Source: B120-G9 sp034659895 (GTDB taxonomy: Bacteria; Zixibacteria; MSB-5A5; GN15; FEB-12). Taken from it: a stretch of 12,012 nucleotides of DNA. Location: NCBI GenBank assembly GCA_034659895.1, contig JAYEIF010000153.1:1-12012 (forward strand). The letters are read 5' to 3'. The first letter of the stretch is position 1; each line of letters opens with the position of its first letter. The position numbers and the translations under genes are program-made. The notes beneath the pieces are model-generated. The model saw only the letters and a list, made by a program, of their open reading frames with translations, did no database searches and was not told the DNA's origin. This document shows, piece after piece, positions 1-6,720 of this stretch.

Positions 1-27
1 AACCATTTTACAACAAAACCCTTTCAC

Positions 28-59
28 TTGAGACAATACAAAACATGCTTATCTATAAT
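28..59 (+). promoter_or_regulatory. Candidate promoter of the ornithine cyclodeaminase gene
   Basis: A perfect TATAAT hexamer lies at 54-59. The best -35 match at normal spacing is GAGACA at 30-35 (4 of 6 to TTGACA, 18-base spacer). TTGAGA at 28-33 is closer to consensus but would need a 20-base spacer. A start near 66 would leave a leader of about 50 bases before the ATG at 118. This is consensus matching only. Confidence 0.45.
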
Positions 60-60
60 A

Positions 61-86
61 TGAACAAAGGACTTTTGCTTTGTTCA
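61..86. promoter_or_regulatory. Perfect 9-bp inverted repeat next to the -10 box (operator or leader hairpin)
   Basis: TGAACAAAG (61-69) and CTTTGTTCA (78-86) are exact reverse complements separated by 8 bases. The dyad begins one base after the TATAAT box and covers the expected transcription start. That position suits an operator for a dimeric repressor. As RNA it could form a 9-bp hairpin, but no T-run follows, so it is not a typical intrinsic terminator. Confidence 0.5.
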
Positions 87-117
87 GCAAACCCTATCTA
101 AATCCGATACCATTCTT

Positions 118-1323
118 ATGTCTACCATTGATAGGATAGTCACAACCGAGGGTCATTTGATTGACTCCGGTTTGATGCGGAAGATTTTCGACACAATTAT
201 TGCCGATGGTGGTAGTTTTGAGATACTCGATTTCCGGATTGGCACCAATAACGATGAATTTTCCCATTCTCGGATAAAAATTTCCTGCGATAATATAGCT
301 AACCTAAATACTACCCTGCTGAAACTATCAGGTCTTGGATGCCTTATTGAGACCGACGATGAAATTATTCTCAAATCTGCCCCTGCTGATGGCGTTGTTC
401 CTTCGGATTTCTACAGCAGTACTAATCACGCAACCCAGATATACCATAAAGGACAATGGATAAATGTAAACAAGATTCGCATGGATGGTGTTATTGTAGT
501 CGATGGTCCGAAGGCAGAGATAAGGAAGTTCCGCAATATAAAAAAGGGTGATATGATTGTAACAGGCTTGTCCGGTGTAAAAGTAAGACCGGAGTTTGTC
601 GAACGAGACCGTTCTATTTTCAGTTTTATGTCGGGCGAAGTTTCCACCGAACGCAAGGTACATCTTGCGGTCAATCAGGTAGCCGAAATTATCAGGAATG
701 AAAAGAAAAAGATTGCCGTGGTTGCTGGACCGGTCGTCATTCATACCGGCGGCGCGCAAGACTTGTCGAGGTTAATTGACAAGGGCTATATCAATGCACT
801 GTTGACAGGCAATGCTCTCCCTGTGCACGACATCGAGTCTGCTCTCTATGGCACTTCTCTTGGGATTGACAGCAAAACAGGGAAGCCGGTAGAGATGGGT
901 CACCGTAATCATCTGCGCGCAATCAATGAAGTTCGCCGTGCCGGTTCAATCGCCAATCTGATAGATGAGGGCACTCTGAAGAGTGGTGTGATGTATTCAG
1001 TCGTCAAAACCGGTATACCGTATTCTATGGCTGGTTCGTTGCGCGACGATGGACCTCTTCCTGAAACAATCACCGACATGAACAAGGCACAGGAAGATTA
1101 CGCCCGGGTTCTTGCTGATGTTGACATTGTGATGATGTTGTCGACAATGTTGCACAGTATTGGCGCTGGGAATATGTTACCGGCGCGTGTTCTGACTATT
1201 TGTGTGGATATAAATCCTTCAGTGGTAACGAAACTGAAAGACCGAGGTTCGTTGCAGACAATAGGGATTGTCACCGATGTCGGTCTGTTCCTTCATTTAC
1301 TGGCAGACTGTTTGGAAGAATAG
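118..1323 (+). CDS. Archaeal-type ornithine cyclodeaminase (LOR/SDH bifunctional-enzyme domain family, COG1915/TIGR00300)
   Basis: Probably converts L-ornithine to L-proline and ammonia using NAD+, in the cytosol, as reported for the Methanococcus relative and for the C-terminal half of cyanobacterial AgrE/ArgZ. Residues 1-98 match the N-terminal LOR/SDH domain (GHLIDSGL near 12-19; GGSFEILDFRIG at 31-42). The C-terminal part looks like a Rossmann-type NAD site: VVAGPVVIHTGG at 201-212, LLTGNALPVHDIE at 228-240, LHSIGAGNMLPA at 345-356 and VDINPS at 363-368. At 401 residues it is the usual length for the stand-alone family and lacks the arginine dihydrolase domain of AgrE/ArgZ. It is not related to the mu-crystallin-type ornithine cyclodeaminase. 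The ATG at 118 is the only good start, although no clear Shine-Dalgarno precedes it. No arginine catabolic gene is adjacent. Family assignment is firm; the exact substrate is inferred. Confidence 0.85.
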   Translation: MSTIDRIVTTEGHLIDSGLMRKIFDTIIADGGSFEILDFRIGTNNDEFSHSRIKISCDNIANLNTTLLKLSGLGCLIETDDEIILKSAPADGVVPSDFYSSTNHATQIYHKGQWINVNKIRMDGVIVVDGPKAEIRKFRNIKKGDMIVTGLSGVKVRPEFVERDRSIFSFMSGEVSTERKVHLAVNQVAEIIRNEKKKIAVVAGPVVIHTGGAQDLSRLIDKGYINALLTGNALPVHDIESALYGTSLGIDSKTGKPVEMGHRNHLRAINEVRRAGSIANLIDEGTLKSGVMYSVVKTGIPYSMAGSLRDDGPLPETITDMNKAQEDYARVLADVDIVMMLSTMLHSIGAGNMLPARVLTICVDINPSVVTKLKDRGSLQTIGIVTDVGLFLHLLADCLEE

Positions 1324-1443
1324 TGACTTTGTCATTCATGTTAGTTACTTCTTGTAAGTCGAACCGCCCGTCGGCTTGACATTAAACACGCGGGTGAATG
1401 TTTTCAATAACAATCCGCCTAGGCGGACTGACTTACAAAGTCA
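1324..1443. repeat. Nested inverted repeats between convergent genes
   Basis: Several complementary arms fill this 144-base gap. TGACTTTGT (1324-1332) pairs with ACAAAGTCA (1435-1443). TTGTAAGTC (1352-1360) pairs with GACTTACAA (1430-1438), and the similarity continues inward through CCGCC on both arms. Inside the right arm, TCCGCCTAGGCGGA (1414-1427) is a perfect 14-bp palindrome. The left arm has its own imperfect stem, AAGTCG (1356-1361) with CGGCTT (1371-1376). The first two pairings share bases and exclude each other. It could be a bidirectional terminator for the two converging genes or a small dispersed palindromic element. No transposase is present. Confidence 0.5.
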
Positions 1444-1467
1444 TCTGACCTACAAAGGCTATGAAAC

Positions 1468-4146
1468 CTATTTTTGTTTTGCCATCTTTCTCAAAACAGT
1501 GTGAAGGATTCCTCCGTTGCGGTAGTACTCTATCTCTATCGGCGTGTCGAGTCGGACTACCATACGGAACGTCTTTTCCCCATCCTTAGAGACCGCTTTC
1601 ACGTTCACTTCCTGCTTTGGATGCAAATCATTGGACAGACCATCAATAGTGTACAGTTCGTGACCAGTAAGACCAAGATTCTCTCTTGTCTCTCCATCTC
1701 TGAACTGCAATGGCAACACACCCATACCAACTAAATTTGAGCGGTGAATACGTTCATAGGATTCCGCCAGAACCGCTTTAACTCCGAGCAGATTAGTTCC
1801 CTTAGCAGCCCAGTCGCGCGATGATCCCATGCCATAGTCTTTGCCTGCAAGCACTACTAAAGCAGTGTCATCCTTCTTGTATTTCATTGCAGCTTCATAG
1901 ATCGACATCTGTTCATCAGATGGCAGATGAATTGTAACACCACCTTCTGTTCCGGGAGCCAGCAAATTGCGCAGACGGATATTGGCAAAGGTCCCTCGAG
2001 TCATAACGCGGTCATTCCCGCGCCGTGAGCCATAGGAGTTGAAATCCACAGATTGTACATCATTCTTCAGAAGGTATTCACCCGCTGGTGAATCGGCTTT
2101 TATCTGTCCGGCTGGAGATATGTGATCCGTTGTTATTGAGTCACCCACCATCACGAGTACACGGGCATCTTTGATTGGCTCAATATCAGCCACTTCCTTG
2201 GTCATATCGATAAAGAATGGAGGTTCCTGAATATATGTCGATGTTTCGTTCCATTCATACAGGTCACCCTCAGGTGATTGTATCTTGTTCCATGTTGGGT
2301 TACCCTCGAAAACATGTCCGTACTGTTCGCGAAACATCTCAGGGGTTACATACGAGTTTATATAGTTAAGTACTTCCTCCTGAGCAGGCCAGAGGTCTTT
2401 TAGGAAAACATCGTTACCATCTGAATCCTGACCGATGGGATCATTGGTGAGATCAATATCGACCGTCCCTGCGATAGCGTAAGCCACAACCAACGGAGGC
2501 GAAGCCAAATAGTTTGCTTTTGTGTATGGGCTTACCCTGCCCTCAAAATTGCGATTACCCGACAGAACTGCCGAGGTAACGAGGTCACCATCATTAATAG
2601 CATCCAAAATTGGCTCCGGCAATGGGCCGGAATTGCCAATGCATGAAGTACAACCATACCCGACATTGTAAAAACCCAATTCTTTGAGAGGTTTTATCAG
2701 ATCGGCTTTCTCCAGATATTCCATCACCACGCGCGAACCCGGAGCAAGTGAGGTTTTAACATACGGCTTAGATTTCAATCCGAGTTCAACAGCTTTCTTA
2801 GCCAGAAGACCAGCAGCCATCAGCACGGATGGGTCAGAAGTGTTAGTGCAGGATGTAACTGCGCTGATTACTACTGCACCGTGTTTAATCTCAGATTTTT
2901 CGTCATTGGACACTATGGCTGAACTATTCAGCTCTGAATCGCTAAGTTCAAAACCGAGCTCCTTGATTGGCGCAGTTAGAGATTCATTGAACTTGGTCTT
3001 CATCTGTGACATTGCTATTCTGTCCTGTGGCCGTTTTGGACCGGCTAAACTGGGTTCCACTGTTGAACAGTCCAGTTCAAGAGTCTCGGTGAAAACAGGA
3101 TCGGCTGATCCCTTTTCTCTAAACAACATTTGTTCTTTGGCATAGGCTTCTACAAGATTAATTTCCTCATCTGTGCGGCCTGTCATACGCAAATACTCAA
3201 GAGTTGAGTTGTCCCATGGGAAATATCCCATAGTAGCACCATACTCAGGAGCCATATTAGCTATCATTGCCTTAGTAGGTATAGAAAGTTCATCTAGGGC
3301 AGGTCCATAGTATTCTACAAATTTTCCCACCACGCCTTTTTTGCGCAGCATTTGCGTAACAGTCAGAACAAGGTCAGTGCTTGTAACACCTTCGGAAAGC
3401 TTTCCTGTCAATTTGAAACCAATCACCTCCGGAGTTAGCATGTAAATTGGCTGTCCAAGCATCACAGCTTCAGCTTCAATACCACCAACACCCCAGCCAA
3501 CAACACCAAGTCCATTTATCATCACAGTATGACTGTCAGTGCCAACCAATGTATCAGGGAACGCCATTCCATCGCGAACAATCACGCACTTTGCCAAATA
3601 TTCAAGATTAACCTGATGGCAGATGCCGGTTGCCGGAGGTACTACTCGGAAATTGTCGAACGATTTTTGTCCCCAGTGCAGGAATTGGTAACGCTCCTGA
3701 TTACGCTCGAACTCCTTATCCATATTTATTTTTAAAGCATCATCAGAACCAAAGACATCCACTTGAACAGAATGATCAATCACCAGATCAACCGGTACCA
3801 ACGGATTAATCTCCTTAGGATTACCACCCATACGCTTCATAGCCGATCTCAATGCGGCCAGATCGACAACTGCCGGCACACCGGTAAAATCTTGAAGCAG
3901 AACCCGAGCTGGCCTGAATGGGAGTTCGACATCGCCTACATTTTTTGCATCATAGGCGGCCAACTGAGTTACATTATCTTCGGTTATGATGTTTCCGTCA
4001 AAGTTGCGCAAAGTCGATTCGAGAAGAACCTTTATCGAGTAAGGAAGTTGCTCGATATTACCATACTTTGAGAGAGAATCGAGACTGGAAATATTATAGC
4101 TTCCGTATTTTGTTTTAATTTTGTCAGAAGCGCCAAATGTGTCCAT
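1468..4146 (-). CDS. acnA: Aconitate hydratase, AcnA/IRP1 type
   Basis: Isomerises citrate to isocitrate through cis-aconitate in the TCA cycle (cytosol). At 892 residues it is almost exactly the size of E. coli AcnA (891). The three cysteines that hold the [4Fe-4S] cluster are C433 (in TSCTNTS), C499 and C502 (in GYGCTSCIGNSG). The GTDSHT motif is at 202-207. The C-terminal swivel domain has GDSITTDHISPAG at 668-680, SRRGND at 707-712 and GMGSSRDWA at 772-780. Domain order is that of the AcnA/IRP1 class, not AcnB. The ATG start is supported by a strong AAGGAG at 4154-4159, seven bases upstream. It is transcribed alone, divergent from ispE and convergent with the ornithine cyclodeaminase gene. 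Apo-forms of this family can bind mRNA; nothing here shows whether this one does. No damage or truncation is seen. Confidence 0.97.
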   Translation of the reverse strand: MDTFGASDKIKTKYGSYNISSLDSLSKYGNIEQLPYSIKVLLESTLRNFDGNIITEDNVTQLAAYDAKNVGDVELPFRPARVLLQDFTGVPAVVDLAALRSAMKRMGGNPKEINPLVPVDLVIDHSVQVDVFGSDDALKINMDKEFERNQERYQFLHWGQKSFDNFRVVPPATGICHQVNLEYLAKCVIVRDGMAFPDTLVGTDSHTVMINGLGVVGWGVGGIEAEAVMLGQPIYMLTPEVIGFKLTGKLSEGVTSTDLVLTVTQMLRKKGVVGKFVEYYGPALDELSIPTKAMIANMAPEYGATMGYFPWDNSTLEYLRMTGRTDEEINLVEAYAKEQMLFREKGSADPVFTETLELDCSTVEPSLAGPKRPQDRIAMSQMKTKFNESLTAPIKELGFELSDSELNSSAIVSNDEKSEIKHGAVVISAVTSCTNTSDPSVLMAAGLLAKKAVELGLKSKPYVKTSLAPGSRVVMEYLEKADLIKPLKELGFYNVGYGCTSCIGNSGPLPEPILDAINDGDLVTSAVLSGNRNFEGRVSPYTKANYLASPPLVVAYAIAGTVDIDLTNDPIGQDSDGNDVFLKDLWPAQEEVLNYINSYVTPEMFREQYGHVFEGNPTWNKIQSPEGDLYEWNETSTYIQEPPFFIDMTKEVADIEPIKDARVLVMVGDSITTDHISPAGQIKADSPAGEYLLKNDVQSVDFNSYGSRRGNDRVMTRGTFANIRLRNLLAPGTEGGVTIHLPSDEQMSIYEAAMKYKKDDTALVVLAGKDYGMGSSRDWAAKGTNLLGVKAVLAESYERIHRSNLVGMGVLPLQFRDGETRENLGLTGHELYTIDGLSNDLHPKQEVNVKAVSKDGEKTFRMVVRLDTPIEIEYYRNGGILHTVLRKMAKQK

Positions 4147-4353
4147 AACATATCTCCTTAAAATTTTGTCAAAAACCGTTATTTCATACTTTAAATTTTG
4201 AAAATATGAAAGATATAGTATAAAAACAAGGACTTGGAATGAATATTGGTTTTTTATTGCATTGATTTCTTCCCTTACTATTGTATTATTGAAACGAGTT
4301 TGGTTTTTACGAAACGAAAACTTTCTAATTGTGGAAAAAAGATTTGAGCACTT
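4147..4353. promoter_or_regulatory. AT-rich divergent regulatory region between acnA and ispE
   Basis: This region of 207 bases must carry the start signals for both genes. Reading toward acnA, TATACT (complement of 4217-4222) is a -10 candidate but has no good -35 partner. Two exact copies of GAAACGA (4291-4297 and 4311-4317) stand 20 bases apart just before ispE, near its predicted start. TTGGTTTTTTA (4246-4256) and TTGGTTTTTA (4300-4309) also form a near-repeat. In such AT-rich sequence short repeats carry limited weight. No ORF or known riboswitch is recognised. Confidence 0.45.
4262..4289 (+). promoter_or_regulatory. Candidate sigma70-type promoter of the ispE cluster
   Basis: TTGATT (4262-4267) and TATTAT (4284-4289) match the -35 and -10 consensus at 4 of 6 and 5 of 6 positions with a 16-base spacer. 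Transcription would begin near 4296, giving a leader of roughly 58 bases before the ispE ATG. It could drive the whole ispE-to-rplY cluster. Consensus matching only. Confidence 0.35.
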
Positions 4354-5253
4354 ATGTTTGTGTCACGAATAGGTCCAGACAGAATCAAAATCAAGTCTCC
4401 AGCTAAAGTAAATCTGTTTCTGGAAGTTTTGAATAAGCGTTCTGATGGTTATCACAACATCAATTCGCTTTTTCAGGCAGTTTCACTATTCGACGAGCTT
4501 AAATACGAATTAACTGACAATCATACACTTACACTTAATATTTCTAGCCCCCAGCCCCTTGAAAACGACAAAAATAATCTTGTCTACAGGGCTTATCATC
4601 TAATGCAGAAAACATTCGGTTTTAGAAAAGCACTTGCAATAAGGCTTGATAAGTACATTCCCATAGCAGCAGGGCTTGCAGGAGGTTCATCCGATGCCGC
4701 AGCTACTATTTTAGCTTGTAATATCATCTATAATCTCAATTTGAGCTATCGTGAGATGGCAAAACTTGGGCTGCAAATTGGTTCTGACGTTCCATTTTTC
4801 TTTTCAAAGGGTCAGGCTCTGATTTCAGGACGTGGAGAGCAGGCTATAGAGACATCTTTCCCTTGTGAGTATAAACTCATATTAGTTACTCCCGATCTGA
4901 GTATATCCACAGCAGAGGCTTATGGGGAGCTGAAAATGGACTTGACAAACTCACGGAACCCCTTTATTTTAGGTCGTTGCGAAACGGTAAATGAACTCTT
5001 TGAACATTTGCTCCTTTCAAACAATGATTTTGAAAGTGTAATGTTTAGTTTATACCCGGAGCTTAGCAAAATACGAAAGGTGTTGCTGAGAATGGGAGCA
5101 AGTTTGGTCCGTATGAGTGGGTCAGGACCGACGGTATTTGGGATGTTTAAGAAAATCCCAGAAAGTGAGGACTACAAAGCAACACATTTGAAGAACTGGC
5201 GTTGCTACACGGTTGAGCCAATAATCCTGCATAAGCAGGTTGACATAACTTGA
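4354..5253 (+). CDS. ispE: 4-diphosphocytidyl-2-C-methyl-D-erythritol kinase (IspE)
   Basis: ATP-dependent kinase of the MEP (non-mevalonate) pathway. It phosphorylates the 2-hydroxyl of CDP-methylerythritol on the way to IPP and DMAPP. It has the three GHMP-kinase motifs: SPAKVNLFLEV at 15-25, the glycine-rich phosphate loop PIAAGLAGGSSDAAA at 103-117, and MSGSGPTVFGMF at 254-265. The catalytic pair corresponding to E. coli Lys10 and Asp141 is present as K18 and D145 (in GSDVPFF). At 299 residues it is close to the usual 280-300. The ATG at 4354 lies about 15 codons before SPAKVN, slightly longer than E. coli, and its Shine-Dalgarno is weak. It is first in a co-directional cluster; its stop codon overlaps the ribosome-binding site of spoVG, which implies co-transcription. 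Confidence 0.96.
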   Translation: MFVSRIGPDRIKIKSPAKVNLFLEVLNKRSDGYHNINSLFQAVSLFDELKYELTDNHTLTLNISSPQPLENDKNNLVYRAYHLMQKTFGFRKALAIRLDKYIPIAAGLAGGSSDAAATILACNIIYNLNLSYREMAKLGLQIGSDVPFFFSKGQALISGRGEQAIETSFPCEYKLILVTPDLSISTAEAYGELKMDLTNSRNPFILGRCETVNELFEHLLLSNNDFESVMFSLYPELSKIRKVLLRMGASLVRMSGSGPTVFGMFKKIPESEDYKATHLKNWRCYTVEPIILHKQVDIT

Positions 5254-5259
5254 GGGAGG
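5252..5259 (+). promoter_or_regulatory. spoVG ribosome-binding site overlapping the ispE stop codon
   Basis: GAGGGAGG at 5252-5259 overlaps the ispE TGA (5251-5253) and sits four bases before the GTG at 5264. It supports that GTG as the spoVG start and suggests that ribosomes ending ispE help start spoVG. Confidence 0.7.
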
Positions 5260-5263
5260 CACC

Positions 5264-5527
5264 GTGGAGATTACAGAGATTCGGGTGACATTACGAGATG
5301 AAGAGCGGTTGAAAGGATTCGCCAATGTTACGTTTGACAACGCCTTTGTCGTTCGAGGTATGAAGATCATCCAAGGAAACATCAATTATTTCGTAGCCAT
5401 GCCGAGCCGAAAAAGGTCTAACGGCACACATCAGGATGTTGCTCACCCGATCAACAGTGACATGAGACACATGATCGAAGAACAAGTTTTGGAGGCATAC
5501 GAAAACGAGTTAAAAACGCACAGTTAA
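5264..5527 (+). CDS. spoVG: SpoVG family nucleic-acid-binding regulator
   Basis: A small cytosolic protein of the SpoVG family. Homologues bind DNA and RNA and act as global or post-transcriptional regulators in Bacillus, Staphylococcus, Listeria and Borrelia; the targets here are unknown. The 87 residues cover the full conserved core: MEITEIRV at 1-8, FVVRGMKIIQG near 28-38, FVAMPSRKR near 43-51 and DVAHPINSDMR near 58-68. Sporulation should not be inferred from the name, since the family occurs in many non-sporulating bacteria. The GTG start is fixed by a strong Shine-Dalgarno overlapping the ispE stop, and only ten bases separate the two genes. The ispE/spoVG/prs/L25 neighbourhood is also found in Bacillus, although purR, ridA and glmU, which accompany it there, are absent here. 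Confidence 0.93.
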   Translation: MEITEIRVTLRDEERLKGFANVTFDNAFVVRGMKIIQGNINYFVAMPSRKRSNGTHQDVAHPINSDMRHMIEEQVLEAYENELKTHS

Positions 5528-5548
5528 TCTTTCGATTTATTCGAAGAT
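5527..5548 (+). other. Stem-loop between spoVG and tRNA-Gln
   Basis: ATCT-T-TCGA (5527-5535) pairs with TCGAAGAT (5541-5548): eight base pairs with one bulged T and a five-base loop. It begins on the last base of the spoVG stop and ends five bases before the tRNA. No T-run follows, so a role in mRNA end protection or RNase P leader processing is more likely than termination. Confidence 0.35.
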
Positions 5549-5553
5549 AAACT

Positions 5554-5625
5554 TGGGGCGTAGTCAAGCGGTAAGACACCAGCCTTTGGAGCTGGCATTC
5601 CCAGGTTCGAATCCTGGCGCCCCAG
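5554..5625 (+). tRNA. tRNA-Gln, anticodon UUG
   Basis: A complete 72-base cloverleaf. The acceptor stem is TGGGGCG (5554-5560) with CGCCCCA (5618-5624), discriminator G5625. The D stem is GTC/GAC (5563-5565 and 5575-5577). The anticodon stem is CCAGC/GCTGG (5579-5583 and 5591-5595), with seven-base loop CTTTGGA and anticodon TTG at 5586-5588, which reads CAA. The variable loop has five bases. The T arm is CCAGG-TTCGAAT-CCTGG (5601-5617). The U1-A72 pair and G73 are typical of bacterial tRNA-Gln. The 3' CCA is not encoded, so CCA-adding enzyme is required. It lies 26 bases after spoVG and 94 before prs on the same strand, so it may be cut out of a longer mRNA. Confidence 0.97.
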
Positions 5626-5632
5626 AAAAAAT

Positions 5633-5652
5633 GATTTTTATTTGTAAAAATC
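5633..5652 (+). other. AT-rich hairpin just after tRNA-Gln
   Basis: GATTTTTA (5633-5640) and TAAAAATC (5645-5652) are exact complements around a TTTG loop. The stem has a single G-C pair and is followed by only a short T-rich stretch (TGTTTT). It may be a weak terminator or a processing signal for the tRNA 3' end, and could lower read-through into prs. Confidence 0.35.
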
Positions 5653-5719
5653 TGTTTTGGAATGCTTAATGATTATTTCAAATCAGGTTTAACTTTGGGA
5701 AATTGATATAGGAATAACA

Positions 5720-6679
5720 ATGATTGTTCGCGATGAAATTCGACTTGTTACCGGAAACGCTAGCCGACCGTTAGCGGAGAAAATCGCCGCATATGTTGGT
5801 AAAGCTCTTACTGATTGTACTGTGACAAGGTTTTCCGATGATGAAGTCTTTGTGCAAATCAATGAAAACATCCGTGGAGCAGACGTATTCATAATCCAGT
5901 CTACCAACCCGCCTGCTGAAAACTTGATGGAACTCTTGATGCTCATTGAAGCTTCGAGACGAGCTTCAGCTATGCGAATTACCGCTGTTCTCCCATACTA
6001 TGGTTATGGCCGCGCTGACAGAAAGGACCGTCCACGAGTAGCTATTACTGCCAAACTGGTAGCAAATCTGATTACGACAGCTGGTGCAGATAGGGTGATG
6101 ACTATGGATTTGCACGCCAGCCAAATTCAGGGTTTCTTTGATTTGCCACACGACCACATGTATTCATCGATGCTGTTTAATAAACATTTCCAAAAGATGA
6201 AACTGGACAACTTAGTGCTGGTATCACCAGATGTTGGTTCAATTAAATTGGCGAGAGTAACAGCAAGAGCTCTTAGTACCGAATTGGCGATTGTAGATAA
6301 AAGGCGACCACGACAGAACGTATCAAAAGTAATGAATCTTATTGGTGATGTTGAGGGTAAAAATGTTCTTCTCCGCGATGACATGGTTGACACTGCGGGA
6401 ACACTTTGTCAGGCGGCCGACTTTCTTAAAAAAAGAGGAGCCGTCAATATCTATGCCTCCGCCACTCATGGAGTTCTGTCGGGGCAATCTATTGATCTTA
6501 TTGATTCTTCGCCGATAAAGAAGATGATAATTACAGATTCGATTGATAACTCTAAGAAACAGCTCAGTGACAAGTTTGAAATTCTGTCGTGCTCAGAGCT
6601 TATCGGCAAAGCTATCAAAAGAATCTTTGATGAAGAATCGGTGTCCTCATTGTTTGAGGATCAACCGATGGAAGTATAA
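5720..6679 (+). CDS. prs: Ribose-phosphate pyrophosphokinase (PRPP synthetase)
   Basis: Makes PRPP from ribose 5-phosphate and ATP for nucleotide, histidine, tryptophan and NAD synthesis (cytosolic class I enzyme). At 319 residues it matches the family (about 315). Recognisable parts are RFSDDEVFVQINENIRG at 37-53, YYGYGRADRKDRPR at 93-106, MDLHASQIQGFFD at 129-141 with H132, the flexible-loop KRRPR at 194-198 with K194, and the PRPP loop DDMVDTAGT at 220-228. Several normally conserved positions differ: D41 where FSDGE is usual, A99 where RQDR is usual, A108 where Pro is usual (RPRVPI), and R219 instead of a hydrophobic residue before the PRPP loop. The overall fold should still be intact. 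ATG at 5720 follows a weak AGGA. It lies between tRNA-Gln and rplY, as in related clusters. Confidence 0.96.
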   Translation: MIVRDEIRLVTGNASRPLAEKIAAYVGKALTDCTVTRFSDDEVFVQINENIRGADVFIIQSTNPPAENLMELLMLIEASRRASAMRITAVLPYYGYGRADRKDRPRVAITAKLVANLITTAGADRVMTMDLHASQIQGFFDLPHDHMYSSMLFNKHFQKMKLDNLVLVSPDVGSIKLARVTARALSTELAIVDKRRPRQNVSKVMNLIGDVEGKNVLLRDDMVDTAGTLCQAADFLKKRGAVNIYASATHGVLSGQSIDLIDSSPIKKMIITDSIDNSKKQLSDKFEILSCSELIGKAIKRIFDEESVSSLFEDQPMEV

Positions 6680-6702
6680 CTTAAAGAAAGAAAAACATAT
6701 TT

Positions 6703-6707
6703 GGAGG
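6703..6707 (+). promoter_or_regulatory. rplY Shine-Dalgarno with long spacing
   Basis: GGAGG at 6703-6707 is the only good ribosome-binding site upstream of rplY, but it stands 13 bases from the ATG, longer than the usual 5-9. No in-frame alternative start lies nearer, so ATG 6721 is kept. Translation initiation may be weaker than for the neighbours. Confidence 0.55.
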
Positions 6708-6720
6708 TTATCACAATACT

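Noticed and set aside
328..759. 143-residue minus-strand reading frame opposite the ornithine cyclodeaminase gene
   Set aside because: It lies wholly inside a clearly conserved gene, has no recognisable family features and no ribosome-binding support. It is a shadow frame.
2684..4071. Several plus-strand reading frames of 68-153 residues opposite acnA
   Set aside because: All overlap the conserved aconitase coding sequence on the other strand and resemble no known protein.
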